Shown here: one piece after another, positions 43,759 through 54,675 of the stretch
How positions within the stretch are numbered: position 1 is the first letter of the stretch
Layout: the number at the start of each line of letters is the position of its first letter
Assembly: GCF_014203645.1 (NCBI RefSeq)
Contig: NZ_JACHJL010000006.1
Location: forward strand, 1 to 64,000
Length of the DNA stretch: 64,000 nucleotides
Source: Streptomyces zagrosensis
GTDB taxonomy: Bacteria; Actinomycetota; Actinomycetes; Streptomycetales; Streptomycetaceae
Reading direction: 5' to 3'
The notes under the pieces: generated by a model
Told to the model about the DNA's origin: nothing
What the model saw: the letters and a program-made list of their open reading frames with translations, nothing else
Databases searched by the model: none
Made by a program: the position numbers and the translations under genes

Positions 43759-44090
43759 TGGATGCGTGCGCATCGTCGCCGTATGCACGGCGGGGCGCCC
43801 GGACGATACTGTGGCGCACATCTAGTGGGCCGAAATGGGGCAGGCGTCCTCATAGCAGACTCGCAGCCTGACGTCAGTAGGATGCGACAGAACTAGCCCG
43901 TTTGTGTGATGTGGACCACACTTTGTAGGTAAAGACCTCATCAAATAGTTTGTGATACCGTTCACGAAACCCGGTGCACAGAACCTAAGGGCCCCAGTGC
44001 GATGGTCCTTCGGGTCTCAGGTCATCCCCTGCCCGGAGCTACGCTCGTCCATGACGACACCCGCCCTCTCGCCCAGCCGGAGCTGCCGCC
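43759..44090. other. Promoter region of the ATP synthase operon
   Basis: This 330-base gap contains a Rex-operator-like palindrome at 43950-43967 and, about 30 bases upstream, the inverted repeat GTGTG-N8-CACAC around 43904. No coding region is present. Confidence 0.5.
43950..43967. promoter_or_regulatory. Candidate Rex (redox sensor) operator upstream of atpI
   Basis: TTGTGATACCGTTCACGA matches 12 of the 14 fixed positions of the 18-base Rex operator TTGTGAANNNNTTCACAA. Rex senses the NADH/NAD ratio and represses respiratory genes in Streptomyces. The site lies about 125 bases before atpI, a plausible promoter location. Confidence 0.7.
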
Positions 44091-44525
44091 ATGCAGTCCA
44101 ATGACGCCCGAATGCTTCTCTACACCGCCGGACCTGCCGCCGCCGCCGGTGTGATCGCCGTCGCGGCCAGTGCGGCATTTGCCGGTGGCAAGGGGGCGAT
44201 CGGCGCCGTTTTCGGCACCGTGCTGGTGGTCGCCTTCATGGGAATCGGGCTCGGCGTCCTCCAATGGGTCGCCAAATCCCTTCCGCAGCTTTTTCAGGGC
44301 ATTGGGCTTGTGTTGTATGTCGGGCAGCTGCTGTTGATGGTGATTTTTGTCGCCGTGTTCCAAAACGCCACGTTCTTTAATCCCAGGGCGTTCGCCATCA
44401 CGCTGGTCGCCGTCACCGTCGTATGGATCGGCGCCCAGGCCCGTGCGCACATGAAGGCCAAGATCTTCTACGTTGATCCGGCGGCAGAGGCCAGGAAGCC
44501 AGAGACCGCAGGGTCCACGACGTGA
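44091..44525 (+). CDS. atpI: ATP synthase protein I (AtpI-like)
   Basis: This 144-residue membrane protein has about four hydrophobic segments (AGPAAAAGVIAVAASAAFAG, GAVFGTVLVVAFMGIGLGVL, LYVGQLLLMVIFVAVF, AFAITLVAVTVVWIGAQA). AtpI is not part of the final enzyme and is thought to help assemble the c-ring. It opens the atp operon, as in other actinobacteria, 264 bases before atpB. Confidence 0.85.
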   Translation: MQSNDARMLLYTAGPAAAAGVIAVAASAAFAGGKGAIGAVFGTVLVVAFMGIGLGVLQWVAKSLPQLFQGIGLVLYVGQLLLMVIFVAVFQNATFFNPRAFAITLVAVTVVWIGAQARAHMKAKIFYVDPAAEARKPETAGSTT

Positions 44526-44789
44526 CGCGTAGGGGCGGGATAAATGTCCGCGCGAGCGCCTGCTATCGTCCGGTGCCATCTGCGGCACTGCTGGCGCAGG
44601 CGGCTGAACTCCCGCATTCCACGGGACGAAACCAGCGGCCATTGCGGCAGGTGCCAGCGATCCGACCTGGCCCAGAGCCGATCAGCCGCTCTCTAATCCG
44701 CAAGACCAGTCCAGTGCCGTTCCGCGGCTCCGTGCCGCGCCGACACAACGAGGTTGCCGTACCCATGCGCCACGCTGAAGGAGCTCTCG

Positions 44790-45924
<1,135 letters not shown>

Positions 45925-45964
45925 TCGCGGCGTACGTACCGTTGATTCGACGAAAGGCACTGAT

Positions 45965-46519
45965 GTGAACGCCCTGGTACACCTGGCGTCCGAGGAGGCA
46001 GAGAACCCCCTCGTTCCGCCGATCCCAGAGCTCGTCATCGGTCTGATCGCCTTCGCGATCGTCTTCCTCTTCCTCGCCAAGAAGCTCCTCCCGAACATCA
46101 ACAGCAAACTGGATGAGCGTCGGGCGGCGATTGAGGGCGGCATGGAGAAGGCCGAGGCCACTCAGGCCGAGGCGCAGCAGGTTCTCGATGACTACCGGGC
46201 TCAGCTCGCCGACGCTCGCCACGAGGCTGGGCGGCTGCGCCAGGAGGCACAGGAGCAAGGTGCCGCGCTCATCGCCGAGATGCGTGCGGAAGGCCAGCGG
46301 CAGCGTGAGGACATCATCGCTGCCGGCCACACCCAGATCGAGGCCGACCGCAAGCAGGCCGCGCTCTCGCTGCGCCAGGACGTGGGCAGGCTCGCCACCG
46401 AACTGGCTGGCAAGCTCGTCGGCGAGGCGCTTGAGGACAACGCCCGGCAGAGCCGCACCATCGACCGCTTCCTCGACGGGCTTGAGGACAGCGCGACGAA
46501 GGCCGAGGCCACGCGATGA
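45965..46519 (+). CDS. atpF: F0F1 ATP synthase subunit b
   Basis: This 184-residue subunit is the peripheral stalk. One membrane helix (LVIGLIAFAIVFLFLAKKLL, about 22-41) is followed by a long charged coiled coil (AAIEGGMEKAEATQAEAQQV). The start is GTG 45965. The stop overlaps atpH (ATGA). Confidence 0.95.
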   Translation: MNALVHLASEEAENPLVPPIPELVIGLIAFAIVFLFLAKKLLPNINSKLDERRAAIEGGMEKAEATQAEAQQVLDDYRAQLADARHEAGRLRQEAQEQGAALIAEMRAEGQRQREDIIAAGHTQIEADRKQAALSLRQDVGRLATELAGKLVGEALEDNARQSRTIDRFLDGLEDSATKAEATR

Positions 46520-47340
46520 ACGGAGCGAGCCGCGAGGCGCTGGCCTCCGCACGCGAGCGACTCGACGCGCTGACGGACAACACGTCCGTTGACGCGACGA
46601 AGCTCGCCGAGGAGTTGGCCGCCGTCACCACGCTGCTCGACCGCGAGGTGTCGCTGCGTCGGGCGCTGACCGACCCGGCGCAGTCCGGCGAGGCCAAGGC
46701 CGAACTGGTCAGCCGACTGCTGGCCAGCCAGCTCGGCGGCGAGAGTCTGGACCTGGTCTCCGGCATGGTCCGCTCCCGCTGGTCGCGCCCGCGTGACCTC
46801 ACGGACGCGGTCGAATCGCTGGCGGCCAGCGCCGACCTCATCGCCGCACAGCGGACCGGCACGCTCGATGACGTGGAGGACGAGGTGTTCCGGTTTGGCC
46901 GGATCGTCGCTTCCTCCCCCGAGCTGCGGGCCGCGCTGACCGCGAAGGGCGCCCACCAGGGCGCCACCGCGGCCAAGGCGGAACTGCTGCGCACGCTGCT
47001 CGGAGGCAGGGCCAACCTCGTTACTGAGCGGCTGGTGGTCCGTCTCGTCACTCAGCCCCGAGGACGTAGCCTGGAGGTGGGGCTCGAAGCCCTCGCCAAG
47101 CTGGCCGCGGACCGTCGTAGCCGTGTGGTGGCCACCGTCACCTCCGCGGTGCCGCTTACTGATCAGCAGAAGCAGCGCCTGGGCGGTGGACTCGCCCGGA
47201 TGTACGGGCGAGCGGTGCACCTCAACCTCGACGTGGACCCCACCGTCCTCGGCGGGATCACGGTGCGCATCGGCGACGAGGTCATCAACGGAAGCATCGC
47301 GGACCGCCTCGATGAGGCGGCCCGGCGCATGGCCGGCTGA
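46516..47340 (+). CDS. atpH: F0F1 ATP synthase subunit delta
   Basis: This 274-residue delta subunit links the b stalk to the alpha subunits. It is longer than the E. coli protein (177), as usual in actinobacteria, with an N-terminal helical extension. The C-terminal signature is VTSAVPLTDQQKQRL followed by VDPTVLGGITVRIGDEVING. ATG 46516 overlaps the atpF stop. Confidence 0.94.
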   Translation: MNGASREALASARERLDALTDNTSVDATKLAEELAAVTTLLDREVSLRRALTDPAQSGEAKAELVSRLLASQLGGESLDLVSGMVRSRWSRPRDLTDAVESLAASADLIAAQRTGTLDDVEDEVFRFGRIVASSPELRAALTAKGAHQGATAAKAELLRTLLGGRANLVTERLVVRLVTQPRGRSLEVGLEALAKLAADRRSRVVATVTSAVPLTDQQKQRLGGGLARMYGRAVHLNLDVDPTVLGGITVRIGDEVINGSIADRLDEAARRMAG

Positions 47341-47370
47341 CCAGCCACCAACTCAACAAGCATTGCTAGC

Positions 47371-47415
47371 GGCCCGAGTTGGGCCGACTGAGTCCTCTGG
47401 GGGGTAGCCCCCAGA
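47371..47415 (+). promoter_or_regulatory. Two hairpins between atpH and atpA
   Basis: GGCCC-GAGTT-GGGCC (47371-47385) and TCTGGGGG-GTAG-CCCCCAGA (47396-47415) are strong stems in the 122-base atpH-atpA gap. They may process the mRNA or adjust expression so that F1 subunits are made in different amounts. Few U residues follow. Confidence 0.6.
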
Positions 47416-47462
47416 CCCCCCAGAAAAAACTTCGGGCCCAACAAGGAGAGCAGGGAACCCAG

Positions 47463-49034
47463 ATGGCGGAGCTCACGATCCGGCCGGAGGAGATCCGGGA
47501 CGCACTGGAGAACTTTGTCCAGGCGTACACGCCGGACGCGGCCTCGCGCGAGGAGGTCGGTACGGTCAGCGCTGCCGGCGACGGCATCGCGAAGGTCGAG
47601 GGACTGCCCTCGGCCATGGCGAACGAGCTGCTGAAGTTCGAGGACGGCACCCTTGGTCTCGCCCTCAACCTTGAGGAGCGCGAGATCGGTACGGTCGTCC
47701 TCGGCGAGTTCAGCGGCATCGAGGAGGGCCAGCCGGTCACACGCACCGGCGAGGTGCTCTCCGTCGCTGTTGGCGAGGGCTACCTGGGTCGCGTTGTCGA
47801 TCCGCTCGGCGCCCCGATCGACGGCCTCGGTGAGATCGAGACCGAAAGCCGCCGCGCCCTGGAGCTACAGGCTCCCGGCGTCATGGTGCGTAAGTCGGTG
47901 CACGAGCCGATGCAGACCGGCCTCAAGGCCGTTGACGCGATGACCCCGATCGGCCGCGGTCAGCGTCAGCTCATCATCGGCGACCGGCAGACCGGCAAGA
48001 CCGCCCTGGCCGTTGACACGATCATCAACCAGCGCGACAACTGGCGTTCCGGCGACCCGAAGAAGCAGGTTCGCTGCATCTACGTCGCCATCGGCCAAAA
48101 GGGCTCCACCATCGCCGGCGTGCGCGGCGCGCTGGAGGAGGCGGGCGCGCTGGAGTACACGACCATCGTCGCCGCTCCGGCCTCGGACCCGGCGGGCTTC
48201 AAGTACCTCGCCCCGTACACCGGCTCGGCCATCGGCCAGCACTGGATGTACCAGGGCAAGCACGTCCTGATCGTCTTCGATGACCTCTCGAAGCAGGCCG
48301 ACGCCTACCGCGCCGTGTCCCTGCTGCTGCGCCGCCCGCCGGGCCGTGAGGCCTACCCGGGCGACGTCTTCTACCTGCACTCGCGGCTCCTTGAGCGTTG
48401 CGCCAAGCTCTCCGACGCCCTCGGCGCCGGCTCCATGACCGGTCTGCCGATCGTGGAGACCAAGGCCAACGACGTGTCGGCGTTCATTCCGACCAACGTC
48501 ATCTCCATCACCGACGGCCAGTGCTTCTTGGAGTCCGACCTGTTCAACGCGGGCCAGCGCCCGGCGCTGAACGTCGGTATCTCGGTCTCCCGAGTCGGTG
48601 GCTCCGCTCAGCACAAGGCCATGCGGCAGGTCTCCGGCCGACTGCGCGTGGACCTCGCCCAGTACCGTGAGCTGGAGGCGTTCGCCGCCTTCGGTTCCGA
48701 CCTGGACGCGGCCTCCAAGGCATCGCTTGAGCGCGGTAAGCGCATGGTCGAGCTGCTGAAGCAGGGCCAGTACGCCCCGTACTCCACCGAGGACCAGGTC
48801 GTCTCCATCTGGGCCGGTACGTCCGGCAAGATGGACGACGTGCCGGTTGAGGACATTCGCCGCTTCGAGCGCGAGCTCCTTGACCACCTGCACCGTGAGC
48901 GCAAGGACCTGCTGGTGTCGATCCGCGAAGGCGGAAAGATGTCGGACGACACGCTCCAGGCCATGGCCGAGGCCATCGCGTCCTTCAAGCGGCAGTTCGA
49001 GACCTCGGACGGCAAGCTGCTGGGTGAGGGCTGA
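47463..49034 (+). CDS. atpA: F0F1 ATP synthase subunit alpha
   Basis: This 523-residue subunit carries the non-catalytic nucleotide sites. Walker A is [14 protein letters not shown]. The arginine finger lies in the [14 protein letters not shown] region, and [16 protein letters not shown] is the N-terminus. ATG 47463 follows AAGGAGAG. It is followed after two bases by atpG. Confidence 0.97.
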   Translation: MAELTIRPEEIRDALENFVQAYTPDAASREEVGTVSAAGDGIAKVEGLPSAMANELLKFEDGTLGLALNLEEREIGTVVLGEFSGIEEGQPVTRTGEVLSVAVGEGYLGRVVDPLGAPIDGLGEIETESRRALELQAPGVMVRKSVHEPMQTGLKAVDAMTPIGRGQRQLIIGDRQTGKTALAVDTIINQRDNWRSGDPKKQVRCIYVAIGQKGSTIAGVRGALEEAGALEYTTIVAAPASDPAGFKYLAPYTGSAIGQHWMYQGKHVLIVFDDLSKQADAYRAVSLLLRRPPGREAYPGDVFYLHSRLLERCAKLSDALGAGSMTGLPIVETKANDVSAFIPTNVISITDGQCFLESDLFNAGQRPALNVGISVSRVGGSAQHKAMRQVSGRLRVDLAQYRELEAFAAFGSDLDAASKASLERGKRMVELLKQGQYAPYSTEDQVVSIWAGTSGKMDDVPVEDIRRFERELLDHLHRERKDLLVSIREGGKMSDDTLQAMAEAIASFKRQFETSDGKLLGEG

Positions 49035-49036
49035 GC

Positions 49037-51419
<2,383 letters not shown>

Positions 51420-51432
51420 CGTCTGATTGTGT

Positions 51433-51463
51433 CGGGAGGGGCGGGTGCGTCCCGCCCCTCCCG
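51433..51463 (+). terminator. 13-bp hairpin between atpD and atpC
   Basis: CGGGAGGGGCGGG (51433-51445) pairs perfectly with CCCGCCCCTCCCG (51451-51463), with a 5-base loop. It follows the atpD stop by 13 bases and precedes atpC by 65. It may be a partial terminator or RNase barrier that lowers epsilon expression; no separate atpC promoter is evident. Confidence 0.75.
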
Positions 51464-51528
51464 TTACGCCCACTAGAATCCGACCCAACATCCGGCGTAC
51501 CTGCCGGGTGACGACCCGAGGAGCCACG

Positions 51529-51906
51529 TTGGCTGCTGAGCTGCACGTCGAGCTGGTCGCTGCGGACCGGAGTGTTTGGTCCGGCGCGGCCACCTTGGTC
51601 ATCGCGCGCACCACATCGGGTGACATCGGCGTCATGCCCGGCCACCAGCCGCTGCTCGGTGTGCTGGAGTCGGGCCCGGTGACCATCCGTACGAGCGAGG
51701 GCGGGACGGTGATCGTCGCGGTGCACGACGGGTTCATCTCGTTCGCCGATAACAAGCTGTCGCTGCTCGCGGAGATCGCAGAGCTGTCCGACGAGATTGA
51801 TGTACAGCGCGCCGAGCGTGCGTTGGAGCGGGCCAAGGCGGAGGCGGACGCCGCCGCCGCGCTGCGCGCCGACGTTCGACTGCGCGCAGCGGCAGGCGCG
51901 CACTGA
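51529..51906 (+). CDS. atpC: F0F1 ATP synthase subunit epsilon
   Basis: This 125-residue subunit is a beta-sandwich plus helical hairpin that inhibits ATP hydrolysis. LHVELVAADRSVWSGAATLV and TTSGDIGVMPGHQPLLGVLE are the conserved start. The C-terminal hairpin is IDVQRAERALERAKAEADAA. The start TTG 51529 has GAGGAG five bases upstream. Confidence 0.95.
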   Translation: MAAELHVELVAADRSVWSGAATLVIARTTSGDIGVMPGHQPLLGVLESGPVTIRTSEGGTVIVAVHDGFISFADNKLSLLAEIAELSDEIDVQRAERALERAKAEADAAAALRADVRLRAAAGAH

Positions 51907-51928
51907 GCCAGTCACTGATACGTACGAT

Positions 51929-51978
51929 CCTCAGCCGCGGACCCCGCTGGAGCTCCATCCAGCGGCCCGCGGCTGAGG
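51929..51978 (+). terminator. Terminator of the atp operon
   Basis: CCTCAGCCGCGG (51929-51940) pairs with CCGCGGCTGAGG (51967-51978), and inside CCGCTGG (51944-51950) pairs with CCAGCGG (51959-51965). This large two-part hairpin begins 22 bases after the atpC stop. Confidence 0.85.
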
Positions 51979-52024
51979 CGATGCAGGTGCGGGTTGTCCT
52001 GATGAGGCGAGGAGGTCGGTGAAG

Positions 52025-52537
52025 ATGGTCCTCGCTCTGCTTGTCAGCGGCGTGGTGGTCGTACTCGTGCTGCTGGGGCTCTTCGTCTTCGGGCTGCGCA
52101 GACGATTGATCCAGCGATCTGGCGGGACCTTCGACTGTAGCCTGCGCTGGGACGTGCCCGCCCGGACTGACAGCGATGCCATGAACGCCGCCGCTGCGGC
52201 CTCCGCCGCCGGGGGCCCGCGGGTGGATGCGGGCGAGCCGAGCGGTAAGGGCTGGGTGTACGGCGTCGCCCGCTACAGCGGCGACCGGGTGGAGTGGTTC
52301 CGCGTCTTCTCGTACGCGCCCCGCCCTCGCCGGCTGCTCGAACGCTCGGCCATCGAGGTCATCGCCCGCCGTACCCCGCAGGGCGAGGAGGAGCTGGCGC
52401 TGCTGTCGGACGCGGTAGTGCTGGCCTGCCGCCACCAGGGAACCCGCCTTGAGCTCGCCATGGGCGAGGACGCCCTGACAGGCTTCCTGGCCTGGCTCGA
52501 AGCCGCACCACCGGGACAACGAGTCAATGTGGCCTAA
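52025..52537 (+). CDS. DUF2550 family membrane protein
   Basis: This 170-residue protein has one N-terminal membrane helix (MVLALLVSGVVVVLVLLGLF), then RRRLIQRSGGTFDCSLRWDV and a domain with WVYGVARYSGDRVEWFRVFS. It matches the actinobacterial DUF2550 family always found next to atpC; function is unknown. ATG 52025 has GGAGG nine bases upstream; GTG 52019 would be too close. The gene's last bases are copied about 95 bases downstream. Confidence 0.85.
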   Translation: MVLALLVSGVVVVLVLLGLFVFGLRRRLIQRSGGTFDCSLRWDVPARTDSDAMNAAAAASAAGGPRVDAGEPSGKGWVYGVARYSGDRVEWFRVFSYAPRPRRLLERSAIEVIARRTPQGEEELALLSDAVVLACRHQGTRLELAMGEDALTGFLAWLEAAPPGQRVNVA

Positions 52538-52657
52538 GTAAGAGGTGTGTCGTTGTTTGGGGGTGCCCCCAGCGGTAGCTGGGCTGGGGTGGGGGTACCT
52601 CCCAGCGGTAGCTGGGGGACAATGTGGCCTAAGTAAGGGGTGTGCCGTCGTTGTCGG
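52525..52657. repeat. Duplicated gene end plus two palindromic hairpin repeats
   Basis: CAATGTGGCCTAAGTAAG at 52525-52542 (end of the DUF2550 gene) recurs at 52620-52637, followed in both copies by GGTGTG. Between them CCCAGCGGTAGCTGGG, a hairpin with a GGTA loop, occurs at 52568-52583 and 52601-52616. The palindromes look like REP-type intergenic repeats. The rest of the gap up to 52972 holds nothing recognised. Confidence 0.75.
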
Positions 52658-52972
52658 ATGAGGGGATCATCCAGTACGGCCGCGGCTGCGGGGAGCGCCA
52701 CACCGGACCGTCGCCGATGCTGGTGCTCAAGGCGGTGATGTAGGGCCAGCGCCTGGTGCTGAGCGGCGGTCGTTGCTCTGGTCACTGTGACGCCGAGAGC
52801 GGCGCTGTGTGGTGAGTCCTTCAGGGGGCAGTGCCCGGAGCGTGGGGTGAGCATGGCCAGCTCGTAGGGTTTGTCTGGTTTGTTCGTTAGTTGCAGAATC
52901 TGCACACGGGTCTGTTCATCGGTGAGCGATGCAGGGGCACCCGCACGTCGTTGCCCATGAAAGGGGTACGAC

Positions 52973-53179
52973 GTGATCGCGGTCGCTATCTTCCTCCTGC
53001 CCGGCCTGGCGCTGCTGTTGTTCATCACCACGCGCCTGGAAGACGGGCTTGATGACACCGCCAAGCCCGCCCGGCACGCCCGTCGGCCTCAGCTCCGCCT
53101 GATCCGCGGCGAGAAGAGCGAGGTACCTTCCGGCACATCACTCCCGGCGGAGGAACCGCAGGGCCGGAGGACTGCCTGA
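52973..53179 (+). CDS. Small single-pass membrane protein, 68 aa
   Basis: No family is recognised. The N-terminus is hydrophobic (VAIFLLPGLALLLFITTRL, about 3-21) and is followed by a basic, polar tail. GTG 52973 follows AAGGGG. A strong hairpin overlaps its stop, supporting a real transcript. Its role is unknown. Confidence 0.55.
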   Translation: MIAVAIFLLPGLALLLFITTRLEDGLDDTAKPARHARRPQLRLIRGEKSEVPSGTSLPAEEPQGRRTA

Positions 53180-53199
53180 ACTGCCAGCACTCCGGCCCT
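53160..53199. terminator. Hairpin overlapping the small gene's end
   Basis: AGGGCCGGAG (53160-53169) pairs with CTCCGGCCCT (53190-53199), a perfect 10-bp stem that overlaps the last codons of the 68-aa gene. Confidence 0.65.
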
Positions 53200-53200
53200 C

Positions 53201-53234
53201 GCTCGGTCTAGCCACCAGCTCGGTCTAGCCACCA
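53201..53234. repeat. 17-bp tandem repeat, two copies
   Basis: GCTCGGTCTAGCCACCA occurs at 53201-53217 and immediately again at 53218-53234. Confidence 0.85.
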
Positions 53235-53361
53235 GGGAAAATCTGCCCGCACTTCGCGCGGCGCCCGGTAGCAGTATGCCGACGCGGCGCGGTGTGGCGG
53301 TGCGGTGTCGTGGTCGGGCATCTTGCTGCGCCTGGGTGCGCAGACCGGCCGCCGGCACCCC

Positions 53362-53405
53362 CGCTGAGCGCACCGGACGCCAGCGCTGAGCGCACCGGGC
53401 GCCAG
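53362..53405. repeat. 22-bp tandem repeat, two copies
   Basis: The units at 53362-53383 and 53384-53405 begin CGCTGAGCGCACCGG and differ at one base. The whole 53180-53484 gap holds repeats only; TTGCTTGTGC-like words at 53455-53490 are also repetitive. Confidence 0.8.
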
Positions 53406-53484
53406 GCCGACTGCCTGGTGCGCCACCTCGGGCCCGGAGAACGCACGCTCTTCCTTACTTGTGCTTGCTTGTGCTTGCTTGGTC

Positions 53485-53913
53485 TTACTTGTTCTTGCGG
53501 CGCAGCAGCACATAGGCCACCAGCACCGCCGCACCGGCGGCGAACAGCGCGGTGCGGTTGTTCCGCACGGGCTCGGGCGCCTGGTGCTGCCACATCTGCT
53601 CGGCCTGCTCAGTCTTCGCCTTGACCTGCTCGGCGGCCAGGGCCGCTTTCTCCTTGACCGGCTCGGGCAGCTTCTCCTGAAGCACCTGGGCGGCCTCGGA
53701 CGCTTTCGCCTTGGCCTGTCCACCCAGCTCGGCGGCCTTTGCGGTCGTCTGTTCCTTCAGCTGGGCCGCCTTCTCCTGGGCGCGGGCCTTGACGTCGGCT
53801 TTCTCGGCGAGTGCCTGAACGGTGTTACTGAGTTCCTGGCGGGTCTGCTCCACCTGCTCCCGCAGGTTGTCGGGGCTGGCGGCGGCGGACTTGTCGTCGG
53901 AGGACTGGGTCAT
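53485..53913 (-). CDS. DUF3618 family protein
   Basis: This 142-residue protein starts with the DUF3618 motif (LREQVEQTRQELSNTVQALA, about 17-36), then a charged Lys/Ala/Glu coiled coil, and one membrane helix near the C-terminus (ALFAAGAAVLVAYVLLRR). Function is unknown; it resembles an anchored coiled-coil partner of the adjacent holin-like protein. ATG 53913 overlaps the stop of that gene (ATGA). Confidence 0.82.
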   Translation of the reverse strand: MTQSSDDKSAAASPDNLREQVEQTRQELSNTVQALAEKADVKARAQEKAAQLKEQTTAKAAELGGQAKAKASEAAQVLQEKLPEPVKEKAALAAEQVKAKTEQAEQMWQHQAPEPVRNNRTALFAAGAAVLVAYVLLRRKNK

Positions 53914-54347
53914 CGCTTGGCACTCTCCTTGATCTCGGCCACATCGGCCCTCACGCTGTCGATGGTTCGTTCAGGTGCGGGCGGCGCGGCTCGGCTGACG
54001 TGCTTCTTTCCGCTTATGGCCATGACCGCGGCAATCACACCCAACGCCACGGTGACAATCAGCGCAGCCGCCCACACCGGCAGCGGCACCGCCAACGCCG
54101 CGATCACGGTTGCGACCAGTGCCTGAAGCGCGAGGAAGCCAACCAGGCCGGCGCCGCCAAACAGGCCGCCGCCCTTGCCGTAGTGCTTGCCCTTCTCCTT
54201 CATCTCCGCTTGCGCAAGCCGCATCTCACCGCGCACCAGCTCCGTCAGCTGCTGCGAAGCGCGCTGTACCAACTCTCCTACCGGTTCTTCCCCGAAGCCG
54301 TGTGTGCTCCGGCCGGACCCGTTGGGGTACGGCTGCGTACTCGACAC
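53910..54347 (-). CDS. Phage-holin-superfamily-III-like membrane protein (DUF1469)
   Basis: This 145-residue protein has VGELVQRASQQLTELVRGEM and two membrane helices (FGGAGLVGFLALQALVATVI and VWAAALIVTVALGVIAAVMA). This is the PF07332 / actinobacterial holin-like family found beside DUF3618. Despite the name, no lytic genes are nearby, so a housekeeping envelope role is more likely. GTG 54347 is chosen; GTG 54356 is also possible. Confidence 0.78.
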   Translation of the reverse strand: MSSTQPYPNGSGRSTHGFGEEPVGELVQRASQQLTELVRGEMRLAQAEMKEKGKHYGKGGGLFGGAGLVGFLALQALVATVIAALAVPLPVWAAALIVTVALGVIAAVMAISGKKHVSRAAPPAPERTIDSVRADVAEIKESAKR

Positions 54348-54541
54348 AGCGATCACCGCCTTCACCCGTCTCGTGCGTGTGCCGGCCGGGCACGCACTGA
54401 TGCCCGGCCATCTGGTGAGGGCGAGTACCCCGAACTGGCCAAAGGCTGCCACGTAGGAAGGAATCGCTGCGATGAGTTTGGCGCCTCGTCAGCGTGGCCA
54501 GCTGTTGGCGCTTGCCGGGCGTGCGGGTCCGGGAATGACGA

Positions 54542-54580
54542 GGACCGGGGAGTCGGCGGGCGGTGCCGACTCCCCGGTCC
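54542..54580. terminator. 16-bp hairpin downstream of the chitinase gene
   Basis: GGACCGGGGAGTCGGC (54542-54557) pairs perfectly with GCCGACTCCCCGGTCC (54565-54580). It lies about 95 bases beyond the minus-strand chitinase stop and should terminate it. The rest of the 54348-54675 gap holds the holin gene promoter region and no coding sequence. Confidence 0.85.
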
Positions 54581-54675
54581 AGCTTTCTGGGGTTTGCGTT
54601 GCTGGTGGGCGACCTCAGCTGACAGCTGCTGGGCCGCCCCGGCGGGTCGCTGGTGCGGCCTGCCGTGGTGGTGGG

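Noticed and set aside
52534..53064. A 176-residue minus-strand frame considered as a gene or transposase relic.
   Set aside because: No motif is recognisable, it overlaps repeats and the plus-strand small gene, and no terminal inverted repeats were found.
53910..54347. The holin-like gene as evidence of a prophage.
   Set aside because: No endolysin, capsid or integrase genes are nearby, and the DUF3618/holin-like pair is common in ordinary actinobacterial chromosomes.
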